NCBI RefSeq assembly: GCF_024158915.1
Contig: NZ_JAMZGF010000038.1
Coordinates: forward strand, 1 to 50,036
DNA: 50,036 nt
Source: Chryseobacterium sp. S0630
GTDB lineage: Bacteria > Bacteroidota > Bacteroidia > Flavobacteriales > Weeksellaceae
Reading direction: 5' to 3'
The notes beneath the pieces were generated by a model that ran no database searches, was not told where the DNA came from, and was given only the letters and a program-made list of their open reading frames with translations. The translations under genes were made by a program, and so were the position numbers. This document shows positions 34,076 through 41,997 of the stretch, in pieces (the stretch's first letter is position 1; each line of letters starts with the position of its first letter).

Positions 34076-37015
34076 ATGAATCTGTTAAAAAAACTAACCA
34101 TCGCTACAAGTATTGCCGCTGCAAGTTTCGCAGGATATGCTTTTGGCCAGGATTTCCAATGGAAAGAAGCGACTTCCAATGGCTACAAGTACAAATACGT
34201 GACCAACGACCCTACTTCTGCAAGGTATTACACTTTGAAAAACGGATTAACGGTTATTTTGAGTCCTACCAATAAGGATCCAAGAATACAAACGTATATT
34301 GCAACAAAAGCCGGAAGCAAAACCGATCCTGCAGACCACACAGGTCTTGCCCATTATCTGGAACACATGCTTTTCAAAGGAACAAACCAGTTTGGATCTA
34401 AAGACTGGGCAAAAGAAAAACCTCTTTTAGACCAGATTGACGCTCTTTACGAAAAGTACAACCAGACTAAGGATGAAGCCAAAAGAAAAGAAATCTATAA
34501 AGAAATTGACAGGGTTTCCGGAGAGGCAGCAAAATTTGCAATCGCAAATGAATACGATAAAATGATGGCTGGTATGGGAGCTGATGGCACCAATGCCTTC
34601 ACTTCTTTTGAACAAACGGTGTACACGGAAGATGTACCTGCCAATGTTCTTGACAAATTCCTTGCGGTACAGGCTGAAAGATTCAGAGAACCGGTTCTAA
34701 GACTTTTCCACACAGAACTTGAAGCGGTATATGAAGAAAAAAACAGATCTCTTGATGATGACGGAGATAAAGTTTTCGATACCATGTTTGCCAATCTTTT
34801 CCCTAACAACAATTATGGAAAGCAAACCACCATCGGAACCATTGAACACCTGAAAAACCCCTCTCTGCACGCTATCAGAGAATATTATAACAATTATTAC
34901 GTTCCGAATAACATGGGAATCATCATGTCCGGAGATTTTAATCCGGATGAAGTGATTGCAAAAATTGATAAGGCTTTCTCTTATATGAAGCCTAAAGCAA
35001 TTCCTGAATATAAAGTTGGACAGGAAAAACCTATCACCGCTCCGGTTGTAAAAGAAGTGGTAGGACCGAATCCTGAAAACGTAATGCTTGGATTCAGATT
35101 TCCGGGAGCATCTACCAAAGATGCCAGAATGCTGAACCTTGTTGGAAATATGCTTACCAACGGACAGGCCGGGTTAATCGACCTTGATCTGGTAAAAAAA
35201 CAAAAATTACTTGGAGCTTACGCAGGTTCTTATGCTTTAAAAGATTATTCAGTTTTACTTTTACAGGGTAAACCTACTGAAGGTCAATCTCTGGATGAAG
35301 TAAAAAACCTTCTTCTTCAGGAAATTGACAAATTAAGAAAAGGGGATTTTTCTGATGATCTTATTCAGTCTATCGTGAACAACGAGAAGAAAGGTATTAT
35401 TCAGAAGGATGAAAAATATTCGTCAAGAGCAAGCATCCTAATGGATGAATTCACTTCAGAGGTTGATCACAAAGCATCACTTGAGTATGTTGATGAGATT
35501 TCAAAACTGACGAAAAAAGATATCATGGATTTTGTATCCAAATATCTTCAGAATAATAACTACGTTGCGGTTTACAAAAGAAAAGGTGAAGACAAGAGTA
35601 TTGTAAAAGTTGATAAACCAACCATTACACCTGTTTCTGTTAACAGAGAAGACCAATCTCCTTTCCTTAAGAAGATTGATGAAATGCCTGAAAACCCTAT
35701 CGCTCCGGTATGGTTGAATTATGACAAAGACATCGCTAAAAACAAATTAGCTGCTGTAGATGTACTTTCTGTAAAAAATACTGACAACGCTCTGTTCAGA
35801 ATGTATTATCACTTTGATTCAGGAAAATGGAACAACAAAATCCTTCCACTGGCCGCAGAATATCTTCAGTACTTAGGAACGAAAGACAAGTCTTCTGAAA
35901 TCATCAGTAAAGAATTCTACAAACTTGCCTCAAGCTTCAATGTGAGTGCAGGAAACGAGGAAACTTATGTATCACTGGAAGGTTTAAATGAAAACTTTGA
36001 TAAAACCATTTCTTTATTTGAAGATTTAATCAAAAACTGTCAGGCAGACCAGGCCGCTCTTGATGCTTACAAAGTTAGGTTGAAGAAAGCCAGAGCGAAC
36101 GCAAAACAGAATAAGGGAGTAATCATGTCCGGATTGAGAAGTTATGCTCAATATGGCGCTCAGAACCCTTTCAACAATGTACTAAGCGATGCTGAACTTG
36201 ATGCATTAAAAGCAGAAGACTTAATTAATGTTCTTCATGATTTATTCAATTTCAAGCACAAAGTACTGTATTATGGACCAAAATCAGGAAATGATGTAGT
36301 AGCAGCTTTGAAACCTATCCACAAACTTCCTGCTACCCTGAAAGATCTTCCTAAGTCTAAAACTTTCGCTCAGATCCCAACTGATAAGAACAAGGTTTTA
36401 TTTGCTCATTATGATATGGTACAGGCAGAAGTGTTCTGGGTAAGAAATTCTGACCCGTACAATGCATCCACTACTCCAACGGTAAGTTTATTCAACAACT
36501 ATTTCGGAGGCGGAATGGGATCTATTGTATTCCAGACTATCAGAGAATCAAAAGCACTGGCTTATTCTACGTATTCTTATTTTGCACTTCCAAGTAAGAA
36601 AACAGACAAAGACATGGTGATGGCTTATGTAGGAACGCAGGCAGACAAATTCAATGAGTCTACAACAGCGATGAACGAGCTTCTGACTACCCTTCCAAAA
36701 TCTGAGCAGTTATTTGAAACAGCGAAAAGCGGATTGAAAAAATCAATTGCTTCTGAAAGAATTACTCAGGATGGAATCATCTTCTCTTATCTGAAATCTC
36801 AAAAGCTTGGAAACAACTTTGATATGAGAAAAAATGTTTATGAACAGGCACCAAAACTGTCTTTCACAGACATCAACTCATTCCATGATAAGGAAATGAA
36901 AAACAAGAACTACACCTACTGCCTTGTCGCTTCTCAAGATAAAGTAAATGAGGCCGATATGCAGAAATTAGGCGAAGTAAAAAAACTTAATTTAACTGAA
37001 ATATTTGGTTATTAA
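34076..37015 (+). CDS. M16-family (insulinase/pitrilysin) zinc metallopeptidase
   Basis: A 979-residue periplasmic or secreted peptidase with a signal peptide (about 1-24, ending YAFGQ). The inverted zinc motif HYLEH (His93, Glu96, His97) and the downstream ELEAVYEEKN supply the metal ligands and catalytic Glu of the N-terminal half. The second half (from about 550) repeats the M16 fold without the zinc motif and carries the R/Y-type substrate-binding region ESKALAYSTYSYFA. One chain therefore holds both halves of the clamshell. It probably degrades small proteins and peptides in the periplasm. A perfect hairpin terminator follows. Confidence 0.92.
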   Translation: MNLLKKLTIATSIAAASFAGYAFGQDFQWKEATSNGYKYKYVTNDPTSARYYTLKNGLTVILSPTNKDPRIQTYIATKAGSKTDPADHTGLAHYLEHMLFKGTNQFGSKDWAKEKPLLDQIDALYEKYNQTKDEAKRKEIYKEIDRVSGEAAKFAIANEYDKMMAGMGADGTNAFTSFEQTVYTEDVPANVLDKFLAVQAERFREPVLRLFHTELEAVYEEKNRSLDDDGDKVFDTMFANLFPNNNYGKQTTIGTIEHLKNPSLHAIREYYNNYYVPNNMGIIMSGDFNPDEVIAKIDKAFSYMKPKAIPEYKVGQEKPITAPVVKEVVGPNPENVMLGFRFPGASTKDARMLNLVGNMLTNGQAGLIDLDLVKKQKLLGAYAGSYALKDYSVLLLQGKPTEGQSLDEVKNLLLQEIDKLRKGDFSDDLIQSIVNNEKKGIIQKDEKYSSRASILMDEFTSEVDHKASLEYVDEISKLTKKDIMDFVSKYLQNNNYVAVYKRKGEDKSIVKVDKPTITPVSVNREDQSPFLKKIDEMPENPIAPVWLNYDKDIAKNKLAAVDVLSVKNTDNALFRMYYHFDSGKWNNKILPLAAEYLQYLGTKDKSSEIISKEFYKLASSFNVSAGNEETYVSLEGLNENFDKTISLFEDLIKNCQADQAALDAYKVRLKKARANAKQNKGVIMSGLRSYAQYGAQNPFNNVLSDAELDALKAEDLINVLHDLFNFKHKVLYYGPKSGNDVVAALKPIHKLPATLKDLPKSKTFAQIPTDKNKVLFAHYDMVQAEVFWVRNSDPYNASTTPTVSLFNNYFGGGMGSIVFQTIRESKALAYSTYSYFALPSKKTDKDMVMAYVGTQADKFNESTTAMNELLTTLPKSEQLFETAKSGLKKSIASERITQDGIIFSYLKSQKLGNNFDMRKNVYEQAPKLSFTDINSFHDKEMKNKNYTYCLVASQDKVNEADMQKLGEVKKLNLTEIFGY

Positions 37016-37022
37016 AATAAAC

Positions 37023-37048
37023 AAAAAGCCCTGATATCAGGGCTTTTT
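37023..37048 (+). terminator. Rho-independent terminator after the M16 peptidase
   Basis: AAAAAGCCCTGA and its complement form a near-continuous palindrome around TATC, followed by a T-run. It starts seven bases after the stop codon. Confidence 0.92.
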
Positions 37049-37098
37049 TATTTAACAACACACCAAAAACGATTATAGATTTTATTTATCGATTTTAG

Positions 37099-37130
37099 TT
37101 TGTTCGATAGATGAATCTTTTATATATTTG
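37099..37130 (+). promoter_or_regulatory. Peroxiredoxin promoter (-33 and -7 elements)
   Basis: TTTG (37099-37102), a 20-base spacer and TATATTTG (37123-37130) match the Bacteroidetes promoter consensus exactly. The start codon lies 32 bases further on. Confidence 0.8.
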
Positions 37131-37162
37131 CAACAGAAATTTAAATATAAAAACAGAAAATT

Positions 37163-37795
37163 ATGTCTTTAGTAGGAAAAAAATTCCCAAATTTAACAAT
37201 TGACGCAATGTCTGAAATGGGTGACGATTTAAGAATCAACATCCTTGATGAAGCAGTAAACAACCAGCAAAAAGTTCTTTTATTCTGGTACCCTAAAGAT
37301 TTCACTTTCGTATGTCCTACTGAGCTTCACGCTTTCCAGGAGGCTTTAGGTGAATTCGAAAAAAGAAACACTAAAGTAATTGGTGCATCTTGTGATACTA
37401 ACGAAGTACACTTCGCTTGGTTGAACACACCAAAAGATAACGGAGGAATTGAAGGAGTAACTTACCCACTTTTAGCTGATACTCACAGACAATTGGCTAA
37501 CACATTGGGAATTGTTGATCAGGACTTCGAATATGATGAAGATGGAAATGAAGTTTTCACAGGTTCTAACGTAACTTACAGAGCAACTTACCTTATCGAC
37601 GAAACTGGAAAAATCTTCCACGAAGCGGTAAACGATATGCCTCTAGGAAGAAACGTAAAAGAATTCTTAAGATTAATTGACGCTTACACACACGTACAAA
37701 AGCACGGTGAAGTATGTCCTGCAAACTGGGAAGAAGGGAAAGACGCTATGAAAGCTGACAGAACTTCTACAGCAGAATACTTAGCGAAGAACTAA
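37163..37795 (+). CDS. Typical 2-Cys peroxiredoxin
   Basis: A 210-residue cytosolic peroxidase of the AhpC/Prx1 group that reduces hydrogen peroxide and organic hydroperoxides. The peroxidatic Cys51 lies in FTFVCPTEL and the resolving Cys185 in GEVCPANW. The length and C-terminal tail are those of typical 2-Cys enzymes. The next two genes encode a thioredoxin and a small partner-like protein, so the thioredoxin is the likely reductant. Codon use is strongly biased to frequent codons, consistent with high expression. It has a well-formed promoter. Confidence 0.95.
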   Translation: MSLVGKKFPNLTIDAMSEMGDDLRINILDEAVNNQQKVLLFWYPKDFTFVCPTELHAFQEALGEFEKRNTKVIGASCDTNEVHFAWLNTPKDNGGIEGVTYPLLADTHRQLANTLGIVDQDFEYDEDGNEVFTGSNVTYRATYLIDETGKIFHEAVNDMPLGRNVKEFLRLIDAYTHVQKHGEVCPANWEEGKDAMKADRTSTAEYLAKN

Positions 37796-37802
37796 TATAA
37801 TG

Positions 37803-37891
37803 TGTTAATTTGAAAATGAGATAATTGGAGAATTATCAAAAATTATCTCATTTTCTTCTTTACAAAGCATTAGCACATTTTCAAATTAACA
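37803..37891 (+). other. Competing inverted repeats between peroxiredoxin and thioredoxin genes
   Basis: GAAAATGAGATAATT (37812-37826) pairs perfectly with 37841-37855. The overlapping segment TGTTAATTTGAAAATG (37803-37818) pairs perfectly with 37876-37891. Both structures need the shared GAAAATG, so in RNA they compete, or form a stacked double stem. The first hairpin is followed by TTCTTT. It fills most of the 114-base spacer. Confidence 0.6.
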
Positions 37892-37909
37892 AATTTTCAA
37901 ATTACAATC

Positions 37910-38218
37910 ATGTACACAGAATTAACCGAAGATACATTACAAAACATAGTGAACGACAATGAAAAAGTAGTTGTTCAGTATGGCGCAACATGGTGCGGAA
38001 ACTGCAGAATCATGAAGCCGAAATTCAAAAAATTAGCATCTGAAAATGACTCTATTCCATTTTTATATGTAGATGCTGAAAAGCTTCCAGAAAGCAGAAA
38101 ATTAGCAAAAGTAGACAACTTACCTACTTTCGCCATCTTTAAAAACGGAGAATTGGTAAACCAGGTTCAATCTAACCAGGCAGAAAGTTTAATTAACCTT
38201 TTTAACGAATTAGCATAA
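37910..38218 (+). CDS. Thioredoxin-family protein
   Basis: A 102-residue cytosolic thioredoxin fold protein with active site WCGNC (Cys29, Cys32). The residue before the second Cys is Asn, not the usual Pro, which tends to alter redox potential. The cis-Pro region LPTFAIF near 82-88 is present. It lies directly downstream of peroxiredoxin and probably reduces it. The stop codon overlaps the start of the next gene by one base (TAATG). Confidence 0.92.
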   Translation: MYTELTEDTLQNIVNDNEKVVVQYGATWCGNCRIMKPKFKKLASENDSIPFLYVDAEKLPESRKLAKVDNLPTFAIFKNGELVNQVQSNQAESLINLFNELA

Positions 38219-38466
38219 TGAAATTACCCGTAATCAGACAGTTTTATCAGAATCAGACTCCTGAAAATCTTGAAAAGACTTTAGAAGTACTGGAAAGTTT
38301 CTGCGAATTCAGAGGAACAAGCGAAGAAGACCTGAATGTTGCAGGAGAATTGATCACTAACATCTGCGGAGCTCTGGAAGTTCACGCGAATGTACAAAAC
38401 GGAATGAGCGAGAAAGATGCTTTAAACTCTTTTGCTCAGAAGGTTTTAGGATCAATTGACAAATAA
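38218..38466 (+). CDS. Small conserved protein next to thioredoxin (DUF6952-like)
   Basis: An 82-residue acidic, probably helical protein with no recognised enzyme motif and no signal peptide. It has two Cys (CEFRG and NICGA). It overlaps the thioredoxin stop by one base, which points to coupled translation and a related role. I recall this family as DUF6952 next to thioredoxin genes in Flavobacteriia, from memory only. Confidence 0.75.
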   Translation: MKLPVIRQFYQNQTPENLEKTLEVLESFCEFRGTSEEDLNVAGELITNICGALEVHANVQNGMSEKDALNSFAQKVLGSIDK

Positions 38467-38660
38467 CATCTTTCGATTATTTTTAATCAAAAGATTGTAA
38501 AAACACAAACTATACAATACCTGAGGTTTTCCTCATTACTATACTTTTTTCTATTCTTTAAGAATCTTTTCTTTCAACTTAAAATGAACTTCAAAGGACT
38601 TTAACCGGTCACATGGAGCTGGAAGTTGTATGAAAAATTGTAAAGAATAACCAATTAAAA

Positions 38661-38689
38661 TCCCGGTGATCATTTCATCAGGATTTTTT
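38661..38689 (+). terminator. Terminator of the peroxiredoxin-thioredoxin operon
   Basis: TCCCGGTGA pairs with TCATCAGGA through nine positions with one mismatch and one wobble, followed by six T. It lies 195 bases beyond the last stop codon. The bases between (38467-38660) hold only a small TGAGG/CCTCA hairpin at 38521-38534 and no gene. Confidence 0.6.
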
Positions 38690-38700
38690 GGGTTTTTGGT

Positions 38701-38940
38701 TTAAAACACGAATAACACAAATGATTTCACAAATATCACAAATAAATTAAACGTAATCATTCGCGTCAATCTGTGGAATCTGTGGGATACTTATAAGTTT
38801 CGGCTAAAGCCATTGGAAAGCACCCATAAAATATAAAACGGGTTTCCTTCGTCTAAGCTCAGGATTTTAGCCCATTCCTATTGATCCTATTGAATTAGTG
38901 TTATTTGTGAAAATATTAGTGACATTTGTGTTTAAATTTT
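38701..38940 (+). repeat. Intergenic repeat, full copy with terminal inverted repeats
   Basis: An element of about 240 bp. Its ends, 38704-38739 and the complement of 38898-38933, match at 29 of 36 positions. Internal landmarks are CTGTGGGATACTTATAAG, GGCTAAAGCC (38802-38811), CTTCGTCTAAGCTCAGGA and CCTATTGAATT (38886-38896). The GGGTTTCC...TTTAGCCC part can fold back on itself. It has no ORF, and its ends resemble those of miniature inverted-repeat elements. A second copy follows immediately and related copies occur at 2.5 kb and 49.6-50.0 kb. Confidence 0.8.
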
Positions 38941-39168
38941 AAAAACCACAAGTAACACAAATAAATTACACACAATCATCCGTGTCAATCTGTGAAATCT
39001 GTGGGATACTTATAAGTTTCGGCTAAAGCCGTTGGAAAAGATTCATTTAAAATAAACAGGCTTCCTTCGTCTAAGCTCAGGATTTTAGCCCATTCCTATT
39101 GATCCTATTGAATTAGTGTTATTCGTGAAAACATTAGTGACATTTGTGTTTAAATTTTGTGTTTAAAT
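38941..39168 (+). repeat. Intergenic repeat, second tandem copy
   Basis: The same landmarks in the same order as the preceding copy: GTGGGATACTTATAAG, GGCTAAAGCC, CTTCGTCTAAGCTCAGGA and CCTATTGAATT. The left terminal repeat has lost about 20 bases relative to the first copy; the right terminal repeat is intact (ACATTTGTGTTTAAA). Together the two copies fill most of the 766-base gene-free stretch 38467-39232. Confidence 0.8.
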
Positions 39169-39171
39169 AAT

Positions 39172-39201
39172 AAAAAAAATCCCGATGAAAAATCACCGGG
39201 A
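39172..39201 (-). terminator. Terminator of the Bax inhibitor-1 family gene
   Basis: In the minus direction TCCCGGTGA pairs with TCATCGGGA (one wobble), followed by eight T. It starts 31 bases beyond the stop codon. Its sequence is close to that of the oppositely oriented terminator at 38661-38689. Confidence 0.85.
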
Positions 39202-39232
39202 CTATATTTTTAAAGCTAAGACAACTAATCAA

Positions 39233-39922
39233 TTAGCTTCTTCTATTCATCAAAATACTCAGAATATACCAGAATAAAAGCATAATTGAAGCAAAAAGCT
39301 GCAATGCCGCTCCTACATACTGATTCGTTCCATAAGAATCTTTTAATTTACTTGTCTGATATAGAATGGTAGCTGACGCTAAAATCACCATTCCAACGGA
39401 AAACCACAACCCAAGGTTAAATCCGAAGATCATCCCTCCTACAATTAATCCAATGGAAATAAATCCACCGATTACAATAATATTTCTCAAGAAAGAAAAA
39501 TCTCTTTTAGAAGTGAATGCTACTGCAGAAATACCCGCAAACATAGCAATCGTTAAAGTAGCAGCCTGGAAGATCACATTGGTACCACCCGTCATATTGG
39601 TTGCAATAAAAAGCAGAGGTAAAAAGATAATCGCTTCCAGCAAGATATAAAAACCAAGTCCCATATATTGGGTAGATTTACTTTGTGAAAGAGACCATTT
39701 GGAAGCTAAAACCGAAGCTAGCCAGAAAACTCCGATAATCAACAGCCAGATATACCTTTGGCTAAACATCATCGCAATAAGTTCTGCCGGAACAGTTTTC
39801 AATAATATCGTTTCAACTCCAATAAATGCAAGAATAGATAAAGCAACATGCAAATACGTCTTCTTGTAAAAACTCGCCTTCTCCACATCCGAAGAATGAG
39901 CGACTAAAACATCTGTCATCAT
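39233..39922 (-). CDS. Bax inhibitor-1/YccA family membrane protein
   Basis: A 229-residue inner-membrane protein with seven hydrophobic segments, starting near residue 27 and ending at ILMNRRS. The layout and segments such as GMIFGFNLGLWFSVGMVILASATILYQT fit the BI-1/YccA/YbhL family, linked to calcium leak and to control of membrane protein quality. The exact role in Flavobacteriia is unknown. Two consecutive ATG codons (39922, 39919) are possible starts. A clear terminator follows. Confidence 0.88.
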   Translation of the reverse strand: MMTDVLVAHSSDVEKASFYKKTYLHVALSILAFIGVETILLKTVPAELIAMMFSQRYIWLLIIGVFWLASVLASKWSLSQSKSTQYMGLGFYILLEAIIFLPLLFIATNMTGGTNVIFQAATLTIAMFAGISAVAFTSKRDFSFLRNIIVIGGFISIGLIVGGMIFGFNLGLWFSVGMVILASATILYQTSKLKDSYGTNQYVGAALQLFASIMLLFWYILSILMNRRS

Positions 39923-39960
39923 AGTTAATATTTTTTTAGTTAATCGAAAATAAATTTTAT

Positions 39961-40398
39961 TTACTTCGCAGGCAACACTCCCAGGATTTTCCCATCATCT
40001 TCAAATACAGCGGTAATAGCCTCTTTGGAAGACGACTCTCCTGCGTATTTATATTTAATACTTGGATGATTGGTTCCATCCATCGTTTTATAATATCCTG
40101 CTTTTAAGATTTCAAGCTTTTTATTAGGATTAATACCTTCTTTGACTTTTTTAAGAACATCATCCGTAACAATTTCCTTTACCTTATCAGAAAGCAATCC
40201 ATCAATGGTTGTTCGGTCAGAAGCCTGTAAAGCCTCAACAAACTTCAGGAAGTTTTCATTATACAAACTAACCTTCTCCTTACTTATACTAGCCTGCTGC
40301 TCTTTTTTGGGACTGTTTTCAACCTTTGCACCTGTTACTTTCTGTGCAAAAATCAACTGTCCCCCTAAGAGAGCAAGTCCCAGCAATAATTTTTTCAT
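39961..40398 (-). CDS. Small secreted protein of unknown function
   Basis: A 145-residue protein with a signal peptide (MKKLLLGLALLGGQLIFAQ). The start at 40398 is chosen over 40407, which adds three residues. The mature part has a Lys/Glu-rich linker (about 20-45), then a fold of about 95 residues, VSLYNENFLKFVEALQAS to AVFEDDGKILGVLPAK. The helix-then-sheet pattern is reminiscent of NTF2-like DUF3887/DUF4878 domains, but I do not recognise it firmly. No catalytic motif is visible. It lies 38 bases before the BI-1 gene in the same direction. Confidence 0.7.
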   Translation of the reverse strand: MKKLLLGLALLGGQLIFAQKVTGAKVENSPKKEQQASISKEKVSLYNENFLKFVEALQASDRTTIDGLLSDKVKEIVTDDVLKKVKEGINPNKKLEILKAGYYKTMDGTNHPSIKYKYAGESSSKEAITAVFEDDGKILGVLPAK

Positions 40399-40445
40399 AG
40401 TATTCATTTTTGTTCTGGTGAAATAAGTGATGGAAGATACGAAAA

Positions 40446-41480
40446 TCAGACCAGTTCTAAAAATTTCATTGTATCTACATTATCTGCATACGTATCAAGG
40501 CCTGGATTTTGTGCTTCACCAAAAGGGATAGCATCCAATCCGACCTCTCCTTTTGCTACTACACACTGGATATTTTCCTCATTTTCAGCAATGAAATTTT
40601 TCACATCATCCAACGATTCATATCTGCTGAAATTGATTACAGAAAGCGGGCTGAAGAGCTTATCATCCTCTTTCAGCATTACAAAATTATTATCCCAGAA
40701 TTTATCCTGGTTCAAAAGATAAACCGCTCTGTTATAATCATAGTTGTTGGCATATTTGTTATGATTGATAATATCCTGGAAGCCTAAGAAGTTTTCAAAC
40801 AACCTGTCAATCACAAAATCCTGAGGAATGAAAATTCTAGTCACATTTCTGCATCCTAATCCAAAATACTGGAAAATATCTTTCGCCAGAAGCTGCAATT
40901 CTTCATTCGTTTCATCACCTTTCAAAACCGCAACGGAAGTTCTGTTCTTACGGATAATATTCAAATGATTTTTAAAATAATATTCCAGATATCTTGCCGT
41001 ATTATTACTTCCAGTAGCAATAACTGCATCAAAATTCTCTAATTTTTCTACAAATTCAAAAGCTACATTCTCATTGGAGAATTCATTCCATTTCTTTAAT
41101 AAAAACGGAATCATATACTTATCCTTTGAAGACAGCTTAATTACTGGGATGTGATTACTTAAAACAACAGACATGACATCATGAAACCCTACCAAAGGGA
41201 TATTTCCAGCTAAAATTAATCCAACTCTTTTAGAAATTTTAGAGATTGAATAATTTCCAAGCCATGTTTTGATATTTTCTTCAGTCAGAAGATCTGTCCA
41301 TTGCTGTAAAGCAAATTTCTGATTATCAATGGTAAACCACGGATTCTCTATTTCAGATCTTTTTAACAATAATTCGATATCAGCATCATCTTCATTGTGG
41401 TTTTCCGGTTTCTTAGCTAAAAACGCTTTTATATAACCACTTAATTTAATAAGTCCTAAAACTTGATTTTCGGTATTCAT
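40446..41480 (-). CDS. LuxC-like acyl-CoA reductase
   Basis: A 344-residue protein related to LuxC fatty acyl reductases of the aldehyde dehydrogenase superfamily. The catalytic Cys210 sits in FGLGCRNVTRIFIP, the usual LuxC active-site context, and LILAGNIPLVGFHDV (88-102) fits the conserved N-terminal region. Full LuxC proteins are longer (around 480 residues), so this is a compact form common in Bacteroidetes. No luxA, luxB, luxD or luxE is present. It is divergent from the ferredoxin gene with a 59-base spacer; a functional link, with ferredoxin as redox partner, is inference. Confidence 0.83.
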   Translation of the reverse strand: MNTENQVLGLIKLSGYIKAFLAKKPENHNEDDADIELLLKRSEIENPWFTIDNQKFALQQWTDLLTEENIKTWLGNYSISKISKRVGLILAGNIPLVGFHDVMSVVLSNHIPVIKLSSKDKYMIPFLLKKWNEFSNENVAFEFVEKLENFDAVIATGSNNTARYLEYYFKNHLNIIRKNRTSVAVLKGDETNEELQLLAKDIFQYFGLGCRNVTRIFIPQDFVIDRLFENFLGFQDIINHNKYANNYDYNRAVYLLNQDKFWDNNFVMLKEDDKLFSPLSVINFSRYESLDDVKNFIAENEENIQCVVAKGEVGLDAIPFGEAQNPGLDTYADNVDTMKFLELV

Positions 41481-41508
41481 AATTACTTTAAAATTGGGTA
41501 AAATTTTG

Positions 41509-41516
41509 TAATTTTG
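41509..41516 (+). promoter_or_regulatory. -7 element of the ferredoxin gene
   Basis: TAATTTTG matches TAnnTTTG and lies 23 bases before the ferredoxin start. The -33 element is not clear. Confidence 0.45.
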
Positions 41517-41539
41517 TGCAAATTTAAAAAAAATTAGCG

Positions 41540-41890
41540 ATGGCTATTAAAATAACTGATGAATGCATTAACTGTGGGGCTTGCGAACCGGAATGCCCAA
41601 ACAATGCAATATATGAAGGAGCTGTAGATTGGAAAGCTTCTGACGGTACGGCTCTTCAAGGTACGATTACGATGCCGTCGGGACTTACTGTAGATGCCAA
41701 TTCACCACAGGAACCTGTAAGTGATGATGTATACTTCATTGTAACAGATAAATGTACAGAATGTAAAGGATTCCATGAAGAACCTCAGTGTGCAGCGGTA
41801 TGCCCTGTAGACTGCTGTGTACCTGATGAAGATCACGTAGAATCTGAAGAAGCTCTTCTTAATAAAAAAGCATTCTTACACGGCGAATAA
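41540..41890 (+). CDS. 2[4Fe-4S] ferredoxin, Allochromatium type
   Basis: A 116-residue electron carrier with two iron-sulphur motifs: CINCGACEPECP (Cys9, 12, 15, 19) near the N-terminus and, later, CTECKGFHEEPQCAAVCP. The second has the long eight-residue gap between its second and third Cys that marks Alvin-type low-potential ferredoxins. An insertion of about 45 residues separates the motifs. It is a single gene with its own terminator, upstream of serC. The partner enzyme is unknown. Confidence 0.93.
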   Translation: MAIKITDECINCGACEPECPNNAIYEGAVDWKASDGTALQGTITMPSGLTVDANSPQEPVSDDVYFIVTDKCTECKGFHEEPQCAAVCPVDCCVPDEDHVESEEALLNKKAFLHGE

Positions 41891-41896
41891 AAAATT

Positions 41897-41927
41897 CCGT
41901 CTCATCATCTGTGAGGCGGTTTTTTTA
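41897..41927 (+). terminator. Terminator after the ferredoxin gene
   Basis: CCGTCTCA pairs with TGAGGCGG (one wobble), followed by seven T. It begins seven bases after the stop codon. Confidence 0.88.
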
Positions 41928-41997
41928 ACCCAAAATCCAATTAAATCAAAATAAAGCAGAAGGATTGCAAGTCCTGAAGCACCCAAAAAATAAAAAT

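Noticed and set aside
38701..39168. Possible CRISPR array in the gene-free stretch
   Set aside because: The repeated units are over 200 bp, directly adjacent and imperfect, with no short regular repeat-spacer alternation and no cas genes.
40446..41480. Bioluminescence locus suggested by LuxC similarity
   Set aside because: No luciferase subunits, LuxD or LuxE are nearby. Short LuxC-like reductases appear to be ordinary chromosomal genes in this group.
41941..41997. Riboswitch or leader hairpin before serC
   Set aside because: Only a short AGGA/TCCT pairing is visible. The length is too small for a known aptamer and no terminator-type stem follows.
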